Source of the DNA: Leptoclinus maculatus
Lineage: Eukaryota > Chordata > Actinopteri > Perciformes > Stichaeidae
Assembly (NCBI GenBank): GCA_032191485.1
Contig: JAVDOI010000008.1
Location: forward strand, 18,954,674-19,018,673
Direction of reading: 5' to 3'
Length of the DNA: 64,000 nt
The translations under genes and the position numbers were made by a program. Every line of letters starts with the position of its first letter. The stretch's first letter is position 1. Positions 26,102-38,923 of the stretch are shown here, piece by piece. The notes under the pieces are model-generated. The model was given only the letters and a program-made list of their open reading frames with translations, searched no databases and was not told the origin of the DNA.

Positions 26102-29100
26102 CCTCTTGTTTTTCAAATGTCCACCCTGAACCTGCCTGAAACACACTACAGCTGACAAGTCCCCAGTTTGGATATGAATGAAAAAAAACACGTTTATTAT
26201 TGGTAAAAAAAAAGAACTGCCTAAATCCATGATTATATTATACTTATAAATCCATTATTTCCCTTTGATTTGATTTGATTTGACTCCATTCAAACAAAAT
26301 GATCTTGATAATACAATATGTTGTAATGCTATGGATATGTGAGGGTTAAATTTAACCTGCTTTACGGTTTCTTAATTTAATTCCATGCACATTTGTTGCA
26401 TGCATGAACAGTTTGAGATTGTATTATGATCTGCATGTCAGACACAGGAAGTATCTAACTTCGCTTGTTAAAAAAACAAAACATATATACATTTTTTGTA
26501 TCCACCTGTTATTCCAGGGCTGGAATTCGTTTTTTGATATTGCAGTGACAATAATCCAATAAATTCTGAGTAAAATGTAAAGCCACGCCACTTTTAATCA
26601 AGGCAGAATGTTTTAATGAAAACGGCTCTGCTTTCATTCCACTTGATGACAGATTGATTACTAGTTTCAAGCTCTTTGACAGAGTGGAAGTAAAGTTTTT
26701 CCTTCTTTGCGGTCTCAAACGGTCTCAAGAAGCAGTCAGAATATCACAAATGTGTTCTTGCAGCGTTGTAAGGCGAAGAAAGAAAAAAGAAAAAAAACAA
26801 GGGGCCTAGTGATTTGTAGGCCCCTGGGTGCTGCCAGACCAACGGACCAAAGGCGACATACTGTACACTCAACCGAACAATACACAATTAATGCATTATT
26901 CCCTGCTGGAGACCCAGGAGGCCTGCAAAATATCCCATCAATGAGACTGGAATATAACACTGTGGGACAATGCATGAAAAAGCATTTGCGTGTACAGAAC
27001 ACACTAAATATCTGCATTTAAAAAGTCCGAGTGTTTTTTAAAGTTTTTTTTTACGAAATGCATGTTTGATCAGAATAAAATATGTTTGACATGTGTTGTC
27101 GTGCATATCAAGCTGCAGCTTATTAAAGTAAAGACGTAATTAAAATGTTCTTGGTTTTGCTCCAATATCAACTATAACAAGGTCTTTTTTGTATCATTTT
27201 CCGTTTATATCTTTTTTTTTTGTTTCCTGCATTTTTTCCTTTTTTTCGAGATTTTGATAGAGTAAATGCAGAATTAATGTATCAAGACAATTGCATAAAA
27301 TGTAAAAGAAATCTTAAAAGGTTTATTAAGTTATTATGGGATAAAGGAAATCCTCTCTTCCGTCACATTTTCCACTCATCAAAAATACAAGGTTTTAAAT
27401 GTGAAAAAAAAGGAATTAAATTGCTTGTTGAGATGAATGATGTGTGGTCTTTTCTTTCTTGTAAAATAAAAAGCATGTTGCCTCGATTGATTGTCTCCAT
27501 TTCTATCTGAAATTCAAACAAATAAAAGTTACATGCCTACATCTAAGAACCCCTGTCATAAAATCTGTAAAACTTGCTCTAAAGAGATATTTGAATCTAG
27601 TTGTCAGTTTCCCTCCGTGAACCCTGCCGAGTCAAACAGTAAAAGCAGATTGAAACCTTGTGCTCGTTTCAGTGACTTTGCCCGTATGGTCTGCATTAGG
27701 ATTCTTTTTTTTTTTATAAGACCTCAAACAAATCGAATGCAAGTTCACCAAATAATTAACAGTTCTGAATTCCCAACTTCCTCATTAAAGCACTTCCCCT
27801 CTTATATTTCATCTCATCCTGCCAACGACAACATTCCCCTTAAAACGCGCCTGCACGGACTGACTGACTGACTGCACACACTGTTGGAATTATTGAGAGA
27901 TATTCGTGTTGACAGTTAAAAAAATGCAGAGAGTTTTCTTAATTTCATTATTATGTAAAAAGCCAATTTTTTCCATTACGCGTAAGATGCTTGATGGTGG
28001 ATAATTGGGGGAGAGAGTGCGGTGGACTTTATTGCTTGGTCAAAATGGCATCCTGTGCACTTTATTTTGACCTTGTTGCTTGTATTTGATCCAATGCAAA
28101 ACATATTTTTGCCATCTATGCCTCTGTTTAGAGAGAGAGAGAGCGAGAGAGGGAGAGAGAGGCCGGGGTGCACCATCTGCACTTTAATGAGTTACCCCAA
28201 GTGCCAAAACGAATTTTCAAATTCGGGTTATTCTTTTCTGATCTTGCCATTTCTGACCTCCAGGAAACACCCTGTCTGGTTTTATACGCAAATTTAATTT
28301 ACCTACAAAGATGCGAGAGCCAAAGAAGCCGTAGATCATAGCTGCACTTAGTAAAACCTGTCTCTGCGTGCATGAATAATGCGTAAAATACGTAAAACCT
28401 GTTACTTTACGCGTCAAAAGCTGCCCCCGTGTGTATTTATATTCCTGATGGAGGCGATTGAAATAACGAGAGCTCCCAGCTGAGGTCCAGTCTGCAGGTT
28501 AATGCAATACAACACTTAGGGGATGCTGGGAGGAATCCCAGAAGAAACCAAAGGCGCTTGAGCTGAAAGAACGAGAAGGAAAAATTATTTTCCGTAATTA
28601 AAGTGGCGCTCGCAAAAGGAGGTTCCGCAGTAAAAAAAAAAAAAAAACACTTCACAGCGGAGGAAGTGCTCTTTCATTTTTCGCCCCTCGTCGTTTTTTT
28701 GGTGATGTGCCCATCGTGGCCGAGCTGGGTCATTATGGAAGAATAGACAGTGTTGGATATGTTATGAACACTCAATTAGATCACCGAGTTCAAATACTCC
28801 AATCAGCAGTTCGATGCCAAGCAGCTCTCAGAGGGTCCAGCTCGGGGTCAGAGCCAGTGACACATCACATCAAAATCACAGGAGAAAGTGAGGCGTTTTT
28901 CCTATCAGATCAGTTCACACTGCAAGAAATAGCCCCACGGACGAGCCTTTTAGCTTTATAATCAGTCTTTAAACTTTTTTTCTCTGAAAACGAGCAAAGT
29001 GTGAGAGAGAACACCACATATATTAAATATAGGTTGTTGTTTTGGGGATTTTAGCAAAATGTATCAAATATTTCAATCAACTGTTCTAAATTACATTCCA

Positions 29101-30515
29101 CTGTCTTAAAATAAGTTGATTTGCGCTGGATATGTCTACAGTTGCACCTCACCATGTAGGCAGATAACAAGTGGATTCAAGCAGCCGACTCCAGACTAAA
29201 TAAATCGTAATGATGGATATTTTTTGCAGCACACAGTCTCGGAGTGTTCCAGACCAGAGGGAACGCAAACAAAGATAGCGTTTATTTCTCCTGCAAAGAT
29301 TAACTCGGCTTATGTCCCTTTGTGTGCGCTGGATGTGGATGTGTTTGTGTTTATCAGATTGTGTTTGTCCTCGCAGGCCAGTCAAATCACTTGGTTACTA
29401 CATGTTAACTGACCCAAACACCTGCTTCTCACACCGACCCGCTCTGCCTTGGCCCCCAACTGCCTTTGTCAGCACAAGTTGGCCAAACTGGGCAGCATAA
29501 TGGCAACTGATTGGACTTTTTTAAATACGTGACGGTTTTGGGGATGTTAGCCTCTGTTAGTATTTGAAATGTTTGGTTGTTTTTTTCCCGTTTGCAGTTG
29601 GAAATGAAACAACAACTGAAGTGAAAAAAAAAGATTCCTCTGTATTCACGTGGAGGGAGCAGATCAGTTGTTGCTGTAGTCTGCACTGACAGTGATTTAC
29701 TGCCTTAATTTAGAGAGCGCCTTAATTAGTGTTTTACTGTCGTGTTACCTAGAGGTTAATGTAAGTGTAATATAAGTAAATATTTGAAACAAGTTACGTG
29801 TTTTGGCGGCTGTGCGGTAAACATATCCCAATACAGTCACAAATGTGCTCATGTACAACATGTAATCCTACAGCTTTCTAACCTTTCTTTTAAATAATAC
29901 GTATTCGTATGTTTTAGTGATGTTTTGTGCGCGTAAAAGTGCGCTTTCACATTATATTTGCCTGCTCTAAAACGTGCGTAAAAGTTGCCGCTGTGAGCTT
30001 GTTTTTCTGTACTTTTTTATGCATGACTGTAGTTGTAAGCCACAATTCATGAAAATCTATACAAGAGAATATTAGACCCGAATTTTAAGGAAAAACTGTG
30101 TCACCGAATTATGCAAGAATGAGCTGATGGAGCTGGCAACGGACTGAAACCAACCTGTTCCTCTGTCCACAAAACTTGTTATGGTGTTGGCAGATTTAGA
30201 GGAGCGGAAAAAGCTTGCGTTTAGTCCGAGCTTCTCTGCAGCCGAGTATGTCCTGTATATGGAGAGCATGTATTCATGCGGCACAATAGCGTCCTTTAGG
30301 TCTTCTTTGTGATGGCCCACGATAGGGTGCGTAGACGCGAGGATGTCTTTTAGGATCTTGGATGACCTTTGTCCGTCCCGATGAGAGATCCGGGCTCCCC
30401 GGTTTCTCCTCGGCGCAGAGGGAGAGATGATAGCAGCAGACTGGAAACACGGTATATTCCCAAGGAAAGTAATGAGCAGGCCCAGATATAGCGTCACGAG
30501 TCGAGATGCGTCCAT
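24982..30515 (-). CDS. gdf6a: Growth/differentiation factor 6 (BMP family ligand), two coding exons
   Basis: Secreted TGF-beta superfamily ligand; in vertebrates GDF6 patterns dorsal retina, joints and dorsal ectoderm through BMP receptors. Coding exons: 30515-30155 and 25964-24982, with a 4.2 kb intron whose donor (ACAG/gttggt) and acceptor (ccttgcag/ACGA) join in phase; product 447 aa. The start MDASRLV was chosen over an upstream ATG at 30530 because it aligns with the human start and opens directly into a signal peptide (residues 1 to about 27). The prodomain carries the family motif VPHEYMLSIYRTYS. A furin-type arginine run lies near residues 323-327 and leaves a 120-residue mature ligand, the human length. 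The cystine-knot domain (346-447) has all seven cysteines, ending CGCR. A histidine-rich stretch at 213-226 is not in the human protein as I recall it. Assignment to the a paralogue (rather than gdf6b) rests on recalled resemblance to zebrafish gdf6a and is less certain than GDF6 itself. Confidence 0.95.
25965..30154 (-). other. gdf6a: Single intron of gdf6
   Basis: 4.2 kb intron separating the signal-peptide/prodomain exon from the second exon. It holds a (CT)n tract at 26070-26099, a short GACT repeat at 27857-27874, several T- and A-rich runs and short GA repeats near 28134-28162. Open frames here are AT-rich, lack flanking splice signals and resemble no protein I know, so I call no gene inside it. 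Confidence 0.7.
26070..26099 (+). repeat. (CT)n microsatellite in the gdf6 intron
   Basis: About 15 uninterrupted CT units close to the exon 2 acceptor side. On the gdf6 strand it reads (AG)n about 105 bases upstream of the acceptor. Confidence 0.95.
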
Positions 30516-32060
30516 GGCTGGAAGAGTCACCGGGAGATGTTAAGAAACTCCCGCTCAGTAAAGTTGGATTCGGGGGGCCGCCGGAGTCGGAGATGGTGTG
30601 CGCGTCAGGATCGGAGAACTGCTACTTTTGCGCCCTCCGGTCGCACCAGAAGAAATGCGTTTTGCGCTCTGGACTCCACACAAGAGCGGAGACTGTTGGG
30701 CCGAGGGAAACACGCCCACATGGTCGCTCAGTGCAGGGCTTCTCAAACAATTTCATGTCACAGACCTCCAAACAGACGCGCTCTGAACCAACAGACCGAC
30801 ACAGACACGACAGTCCATGTGGGAAAGTTTTTGTTGGTGGTGCTGGTTTAGCAGCCAATTGCTGAACTCATCTACACCGTCTAGATAATTATGGTTCCCT
30901 TTTATTTTGGAAGACAATAATTCAGATTGTGACGTCTATTTGTAAATCAAACAATAAAATTAAACTGTTTTGCTCCTTCCTCAAATAGTTATTTTAGACA
31001 AATGGTTTTAGACTAAAAGCACATATGAGCAGCATAGAGATACTTTCGTTACTGGAGGTGTATACAATTTACCAAAGATGCAGGTCGAAACAATTTTCAG
31101 AAACACTTGAACAGAGTTAAAGTTCTCCTTATCACAAAGTCTGAAAGCTTCCAAGGACACGTCAAATCAGATTAGATTAGATTTTACGCACAGATAGACT
31201 GCAAACACACAATGTGCACCAGGTGATCATAAAGCAGCGGCCTTTTTTTTTTTAAAGAAACATACCTTTTTTCTACTGGATTTAATACATGCATTTGAGG
31301 AATATTGAATAATGTGATTAATATAACAAGGCAGGTGACATTTCAGTATTGATTTTGTGTTGAGCGGATAGCATTTTAAGAGGAGAGAATTAACGGAAGG
31401 GCAGAGGTCTCGTGCATTTTAATTGTAACTCAGAGGTGACCACAGTAAACTCTCAACATTTCAGCCTAAATGTTGAGCCTAAATGTTGAGTCACTCAAAT
31501 GCACCAAACATGTTTTAAATAACACGAGTGACCTCTAGTGGACATTGTCATTTATTACAACCCGATGTGGACCAGAAAGAAACCAGGACAAATGCTGCAT
31601 TCACGTCCTCTGGGAAAATCTGATTGTTTGTCTGATCATTATTATATTGAATTCAAGGTGAGCACGCAATTGCCCAAACTTCTGTTCAATGACCAGTTTT
31701 GACAATGACAGAAACATCAAGTAGGAACATGGTATCGCCATGTTACCTGAATGCATCATCAAGGCCAGACGCGCGTGCCACCAACCAACAGATTTGTACT
31801 TGTGTGATTTCCCAACTCATCCGTTTGGTGAACTATTTCTATTTCTCTGACACTTTAAAGTAATGAAACAGCTTAATATTGTACCACATGCAGTCATTTG
31901 TAATATTACACGTGTTCACATTATTTTGTCTGCTCCTAAACAACTGAAAGAAGACACAATGACGTGAAAGATCAACAAAGAAAGGTCAATCATAAAACAT
32001 TTAAATGTTGATTTGCATCAAGACCAAATAATATATGCATGGATTTAAATTGTGTGTGTG
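30516..32060. other. gdf6 5' flank
   Basis: Contains the gdf6 5' UTR and promoter immediately upstream of 30515. No TATA box was assigned. A small 13-base tandem (gcctaaatgttga twice at 31464-31489) sits beside an inverted copy and could form a hairpin. No gene was recognised. Confidence 0.45.
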
Positions 32061-32067
32061 TGTTTGT

Positions 32068-32081
32068 GGGGGGGGGGGGGG
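32068..32081 (+). repeat. G homopolymer
   Basis: Run of about 14 G after a short GT repeat. Confidence 0.9.
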
Positions 32082-32429
32082 TCACTTCCTTTTTTCCTAA
32101 AAAAACAAACAGTTGTGAGTTTGCAATGATTCAGGTCATAGTGATGGGGGTCTTTATGTCAATCCATTTAGTCGTTAACCTGCAGCCCACTGTGTGACAC
32201 TATCTCGTTCCAGCAGAGGGCCTCAGTGAGAAGAAGACAAACTGCATCTCATAAGTCACATGCTAACGTTTGATTCAGTACCAACCAGTGTCCAGCGCTT
32301 CTTCAGAACCCAATCGGACGCACTTGTAATGGTGAACGCCTCTGCGAACACAACATTAACGTGTGGTCCAAAGGCTGTGTTTCAGAGAGATATATGGCGC
32401 CATTTGGTTCCTACTTTGTTTGCGCTGAA

Positions 32430-32520
32430 TATAAACGGTTATAAATTGGGAGAAGAGCCGCGAGCGCCTCCCTGATTTCAGCACCACGGAGAGCAAACTC
32501 GCAGAGAGGAAGTCAACACA
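32430..32520 (+). promoter_or_regulatory. Candidate TATA-type promoter upstream of sybu
   Basis: Two TATAAA-like words (32430-32436 and 32440-32446) are followed by a CG-containing stretch (gccgcgagcgcc). It lies 4.6 kb upstream of the first sybu coding exon, on the same strand. No matching first exon was demonstrated. Confidence 0.2.
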
Positions 32521-32989
32521 CGCACATGCCCGTCTCTGTACACATAGACCCCCTGCGTGTGTTCAACACACATGCTCGGCCTATATGTCACGTTTTTACA
32601 GCTGGCATCCCATAATGTGACTCAGTCAGCAACATAAGAATTTAAGAAATACTAAATTACACAAATCCACGGAAGAGCCGTTAGGATAAATATTCTGCAT
32701 TTTTAAAATGAGGATATTTTCATATCATATTAGAACGTGTATTTATGAACGATGTATCGAGGCGTGTGTCATGTGGTAAAATGGACATTTAGATGTATGT
32801 TGAGGTGTGTTGATCATATCTGGATCATATGCCAGATTGCCATACAAACATGTCACTGCATATATATTATACGTCAGCAGCCGATGATCTATGTGATGGA
32901 GGGGAGTGAGTGGTTAAGTAATGCCTCTCGCGTTATGTAACACCCTCGGGATGGTGTAGTCATATCGCGCGTGCACTGTCAGTGGTCTC

Positions 32990-33192
32990 GCTTCCTGTCC
33001 AATCGTGTGTGTCCTCCTCTCTCTGCACTCAGCTCTCTCTCTCTCTCTCTCTCTCTCTCCTCCACCCAACATACAAACATCAGATCGGAGGCTGACACCA
33101 CCGGAGCACCAGCACAAGCAGCGGAACGACCCTTTTGTGCTTCACCGACCGACGCGCATCCTTCTGCGAGGAAACCACCGTCACACATCCAG
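32990..33192 (+). other. sybu: Candidate sybu 5' non-coding exon
   Basis: The sybu ATG exon has only 23 bases of UTR, so an upstream exon must exist. This block is CT-rich, then CG-containing, and ends CATCCAG/gcaagc, a plausible GC-type donor. It includes a (CT)n tract at 33032-33059. The assignment is speculative. Confidence 0.2.
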
Positions 33193-33199
33193 GCAAGCA

Positions 33200-36060
33200 T
33201 GTCATTTATTTTTCTTTCACGAAAGACAATTTCTAAAATAAATAAAAATATATAAATATTAAATTAAACTGTTCACAGGGTGGGAGCAGATGGGCTGAGG
33301 AGGGGAGGGGCTGTTTACAAGTTCAGGAACGAGTCTTTTTGTCGAATCACCCACATGTACGCACGCACCATCATCCATGTTTTGGGTGGTTCTGGGTGAA
33401 ATGAGGACACATGAGGTCTGAAGTTGGATGTTTACATCACCTCCATTGGTTACAATCACATATATAATTAGCGTGCCTTTTATTCTAGAGGCATCTCCCG
33501 GAGGGTAAAAACAAACAAACATGCACAGCAACTGTGGGGATGTCAGATGAAACAAAACGAAAAATCCCCATTGCTGCATACAACATGATATAACACAAGC
33601 CATTTGAGGGCAGTGTGGGAGAAGATGTTGTCATTGTCAGAGGATATCAGGACTCAGAAATCTGAATAAGCCTTTAAAATGAAAGGTTCTAATTCGGTGG
33701 GTGATATTATTTGTTAAATATAGTTTATTGTTAGAATTGTATGTATTTGTAAAAGGGTTTAGCACCGTAAAGGTCCTGTGTGGAACCATTTGGTGCCAAA
33801 ACAGAGAGAATGATGCCATAGGGCGATATCATACCTCTGTTTATGTATGGTACGAACCTAATGAACATATTCTGGACTATCAGGAATCCATTTTATCAGT
33901 GTTGGCATCGGCTTCAATATGCTTTATGCTCCCTGGGATGATCACTGAAAGTCAAAGTGATTACAGTCTTGATGTCATGCAGTGATGACGCAGTCTGTTC
34001 AAGGGCTTGAGGAGCTCAGAACGAGTGTTGCAAATGATGTGCTGCACCGAAAAGAACGAGATATTTCCATTTTCAGAGCACAGGCTTCCTGCGTTTGGAC
34101 ATAGATGCTCAGTTAAGATCCCACAGTGTGCGCCGAATGTCGTCACCACTGAAATTACATAACTTAACAGATGGAGTGATGGGGTTAATATCAAATTGGA
34201 ATAAACAGCTTTCACATTAGTCCGTGTGAGTTATCAACATTAAAAAGAACATGACTGGGATGGATTAAGGGAATTCATCATTCATGCCCACGCCATGCTG
34301 TTTTAAAAGCATGACCATCTGGACACAGGAAATAGATTCAGTGGAGGCTTAAAGACTTGTTTGCTAGTCATGTACACATGATCTCAGCATCCCACCGACA
34401 TGCGTTTATCCAAGTCTACCTTTCCCAGTTCATCTACTTCCTAATCAGGCCACTCTTACGTATAGTTGAGTTGTTGGAGTGACTGTGTATCGCTGATGCA
34501 GGTAGATTGGAGCAGTTTGTCATGCTCAAGAGAGCTGGAAATCCTGTGTTTGCAACTTAGATAATGCTCAGCCTGTTGCCCAGTAGGTAGCCAATCAACA
34601 TTGTCTGGAGTCATGCAGAGGATCCGGGTGCATAATCCTACTTTACTGGAGCACTTTACTAGTGTACATAATCATACATCACAGGCTCATTGGAATAATT
34701 ATTTTAACATCCATCATCATGGCTCTTTTAAACCTGTCGTCTTCACTGTTAGTCTCTTTTCTTTCCTGAGCTCACAAACGCTGGCTCAAGGACACAATGT
34801 TCATTCAGTGTGAGAAAAACACTGTACAGCTGAATGGCGAACACCCCCACATCACTTCGGCACACACTAGATATTTTCTCAGTGGAGGAATGTGCGTCTC
34901 AGGATGAGCAGCAGAAGTCTACAGTCTTTGCAGATTTACACATAATTGGTCCCATCTATAGCTGGAGTCCTTCGTAAAGCGCTTTGCCCTCGGTTGCTAA
35001 GACTGTTGCTAGGGCACGGCTGTGGTTGCTCTGCCCTGTTTGGTGCCTATAATCGGATTCTGCTGTGCCAGTGCGTCAGGCAGCATGTGCAATGCCTCGG
35101 TATGATGATGCTGTGGATGCCTGAAAATAAAAGTGAAAATGTAGGCAAGGCGGTGTTGGCCACACAGCACGCAAATCTATTTTTGAGTCTGATAAAAAAA
35201 AAGGAGGTTTGAGTTTGATTCCCAGGAGTCTCTGCTCTATTTTTGCAATCCTATTTGGGCCTCTGTGGTTTGAAGAAAGAGGATTTTGCACGAGTCTGGG
35301 CTGCTCATACAGGGTACGTGGCTTATATTAGGTCAAGTGGTGATATCATTCTGTTATTGGCAGGGGGTTGTTTGGGGGATCCAGATGATCAAGGCAAAAT
35401 CTTAGAAAAAGTTTACCATCTGGATGAAGCAAGTGTTCGGGTTCACCGATGCGGCAGCAGCACACAGGCCTTGGGGTCAATTACATCATTCCCAATGCAA
35501 AAAAAAAACACATGTATGCTCTTACGCAACTGACCCCCTTAGGCAACGATGCTGAGAGGAAATGACGTGAAGTGATTGTATCACGTTTATTCAAGCGTGA
35601 GAGAAATTCTGCATCATTTAGCTTCAAAGCATCAATAAGATATGTTTCTTCCTTGTTTGAATTTGCATTTACGAAAAGTTTTGGCAAGAGTTCATCACTA
35701 CTTTGGTCTCTACATGAGACCTTTTTTTTCTAAGAGGATGTCATATTATATCGCTCCATCGTCTACTATATCCCAATGATAGATAGATAGATAGAGGCAC
35801 TTTGTAGCTTTTGGCCGGCAGCCCCACAGTTTTGGCACCGAAGGATGATAAGGAGAGTTAGTGCCGTGCACTGAAATGGGACACCTTTCATCTATTATTG
35901 TGCTGCATTTGATCATCTGAAACCAAGATGACTTTGATGAAAAACAAGAATATGAAAAGAGTAATACCAATCTTTCGTCTTTATAGCTGTATCTGTGCAG
36001 ACTCTGAACTCTACATTTGCATTTGTCTTATCTCTTATTCTGTTTTTAGACACGCTATCA
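33200..36060. other. Non-coding DNA between gdf6 and sybu
   Basis: AT-rich; contains a short GATA repeat (35777-35795). Several open frames were inspected and none has homology or splice support. Confidence 0.5.
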
Positions 36061-36064
36061 TGGC

Positions 36065-36720
36065 TCTATGGAAATCTATTGGTCGGCCCACCACTTTGGT
36101 CCAGACTGAAAATCCCAACAGCTGGTTGATGCATTGCAATGCAATTTAGCACAGACATTCATGGTCCCCAGATGATGGATCCGAGAGGCTTTTCCTCTAG
36201 CACCACCATCAGGTTGACATTTGTAATTCAGAATTAAATATCTCGACAACCATTGGATGGATTGCTGTGAAATTTTTGTACGGACATGCATGGTCCCTTG
36301 AGGATACATCTGAATGACTTGACCTATTAACTTTCATCTAGTGCTACCAGCAGGTCAACGTTTTCATTTTATTCAGGGATATATCACAACATATACTTGA
36401 TGGATTGCCTTGAAATGTTGTACAAACATTCATGGTCCACAGACGATATATCCTATATGAGTTGAAGAAGCCCTGACTTTTCCTCTAGTGCGCCCACAAG
36501 GTTGACATTTTTGTTTATTATTGAAACATGTCGACAACTAACCAAATATGTGCAAAGGTGATGACATTCCAACCAGCCTCAGCTGTACGGGCTGATCCGC
36601 AAATCTTAGCATAAAACTAAGATGTTAAATATTACCTGCTAAACGTCAACATGCTAGCATTATCATCACGGCGAGCATGTGAGCATGCAGTCATTAGCAT
36701 TTAGCTCTACATACTTGTTA
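36065..36720 (+). repeat. Percomorph interspersed repeat with three internal units
   Basis: Three diverged units of roughly 110-130 bases each contain ATGGATTGC, a tgaaat/gttgtac word, ACATTCATGGTCC and TTTTCCTCTAGTGC...AGGTTGACATTT. The end has the typical ctgctaaacgtcaacatgctagcat and gcatttagct. I recognise this as a repeat very common in percomorph genomes. It is non-coding and of uncertain class. Confidence 0.75.
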
Positions 36721-36923
36721 TCTCATATTTTTACACCTTTTTGTTTGTTTTTGCTGTTCAATGTATTTGTCTTCATTTGACTGTTAAAGGACTTGACACA
36801 TTTTGATTTAAAAAGGTTCTTGGCTGTTTATTTTCAGGGTTGACATGTATAATTTCCCCATAAATTCAGTGTGTGTTGGTCGTGGCTGGCTCTGGGCTTC
36901 TTGTGCCGTCTGTACCAGGCAGG

Positions 36924-36924
<1 letters not shown>

Positions 36925-36957
<33 letters not shown>
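36925..36957 (+). repeat. (TG)n microsatellite upstream of sybu exon 1
   Basis: About 16 TG units, about 140 bases before the acceptor of the sybu ATG exon. Confidence 0.95.
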
Positions 36958-36960
<3 letters not shown>

Positions 36961-37121
36961 AGGGATCTAGTGGCGTAACAGAGTTCAGACAGAGGGCCCT
37001 TGTTTGTAAAGGGTTTCAGTGCCACGTCGAAACGCTGCCACATACACAGACCACAGAAACTACTTTGCTGATATTTCTCCTCGTTTTTCATTTGACAGAG
37101 GAAAACGCTGAGTGAAGCACA

Positions 37122-38888
37122 ATGGGACCGTTCCAAGAATATGAGGTAAGTCTTATCAATTACTTCTAGTCACTGTTGACAGATTTCTGCACGTTTGAAT
37201 GAGTTTTTTTTCCCAAAGAGAAATGTCTTTTTTTTTAAGCAATGCAATAAAGAAAAACATGAATAAAACGTGACCGTACAGCTGTCAGCATGAGGCACGC
37301 AACCAACTATAAAACAAAATCCAGTCTTTTATTAATTTGAAAATATGCCATCCTTAAAAAGAAGTTCCACTGAGTGAAGGTGGGAGGCTACTTCCCTGCC
37401 TGCAGCTCTGACAGATGTTACTTTGAACAGGAAAAGAAGTCGCCGGAGAAAGGAAGCCCCCGCAGCCGCATCCCACGTTTGGTTCTCCATCCCTTCCAAC
37501 CAAAGGACAAAGGTTTGCCTCTGTCTGATTCGCCGTTTTCAGAGGAGGAGGGGAAGGAGTGTGACATCAGCTCAGACCACTCCAAAAGGACCATCAGCAC
37601 CAACAGCTTTTGCTCTGGTAAGAAGTTCAGCTCCAGTCTGAGGACACCAGATACTTTGAATGCCATTTACAGGCGTTCAGCTGCAAGATTGTATTGGTTG
37701 GTTGAGAAAACGTTAAATCCTTACTGTATGTGTGATAAAAGCAGTGATGGCCACAGCGTGAAAATACTCCAGTAAAATAGTAAAAGTACAGAAGTGTTAT
37801 CAGCCAAATGATATTAAAGTATTACAAGTAAAAGTACTCATAATGCCAAAGGGCACTTAGAGTGTTTTCCATTTGATCATCTGTGCATAAACATGTGAGC
37901 AGTTATTGTTAGCTGATCAAGGTGGGGCTGATTTTAACTGTTTTATATGATGATTGTTTTGTGGTTATTCCCTAAAATGTATTTCCTGAGTAAATTAATA
38001 ATAATAATACATTTTATTTATTGAGCGCTTTTCAGAATACTCAAAGATACTTTACATTAAAATCATCGTATAAAAAAAGGCTATACACAAAAAACATTAA
38101 ACACACAATATTGGTCACACATTAAAAGCAGTTCTGAAAAGGTGAGTTTTGATTAATTCACTTAAATACTTTCCTGCATGCTGGATAATACGACTTAAAA
38201 CTAAAATATAGTGAGTTATTTTTTAACAAACACAGGAAATTAAAGACATACAAGACTACACTCCAGAAAATGCCTGTGTAAATGTGCATGTGTGTGTGTG
38301 TGTGTACACTGTTAAAACTACCACGCAACAAGCACACTGACAACTTTCTTAAAGTGAGCAGCCGTTGTGAAGTGTTGCGCTATCTGTCAGATAACACCCA
38401 TACTTGAACCTTGCGCTCTGACTGCCTGTGATCGCTGCCTGCCCCGCGCCGCCTGTTCTCGGCTATTACCGTCTGTGTGCCTGTCTACAATAGATGACAC
38501 CGGCTGCCCCACTAGTCAGTCTGTGTCCCCCTCCAAAACCCCGTCAGGCTCAGAGCAGAGTGCCCACGGCTCGCCGACGCTGCCCGAGCGCAAGACCAAA
38601 GTGAAGAGGGTGAGGGTGATGGCCGAGTGGAGCGGCGAACCACGGAGCGCCCCGAGGCACAAGAGGGAGCTGAGGTCGGCCATGAAAGCCAGAGGTAAAG
38701 GAGAATGCACAGATAAGAGATACATGCATGAAAATGTTCTAGGTTTTTCAGAAAAAGCAGAATGAGTATCAACAACATTCTAAACCTTACATTGGGCCTG
38801 CACTATCATGATCCTATAATAAGATATCATTTGATTTGGGTGTGTTGATTCTTGCATATGCACTGACTTATACACAGCACACTGCATA

Positions 38889-38923
<35 letters not shown>

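Noticed and set aside
27491..27871. 126-codon open frame in the gdf6 intron
   Set aside because: AT-rich, no recognised homology, no splice signals in phase, and gdf6 needs only two exons here.
30506..30865. Overlapping open frames on both strands upstream of gdf6
   Set aside because: These lie in the GC-rich 5' UTR/promoter of gdf6 and lack any family resemblance.
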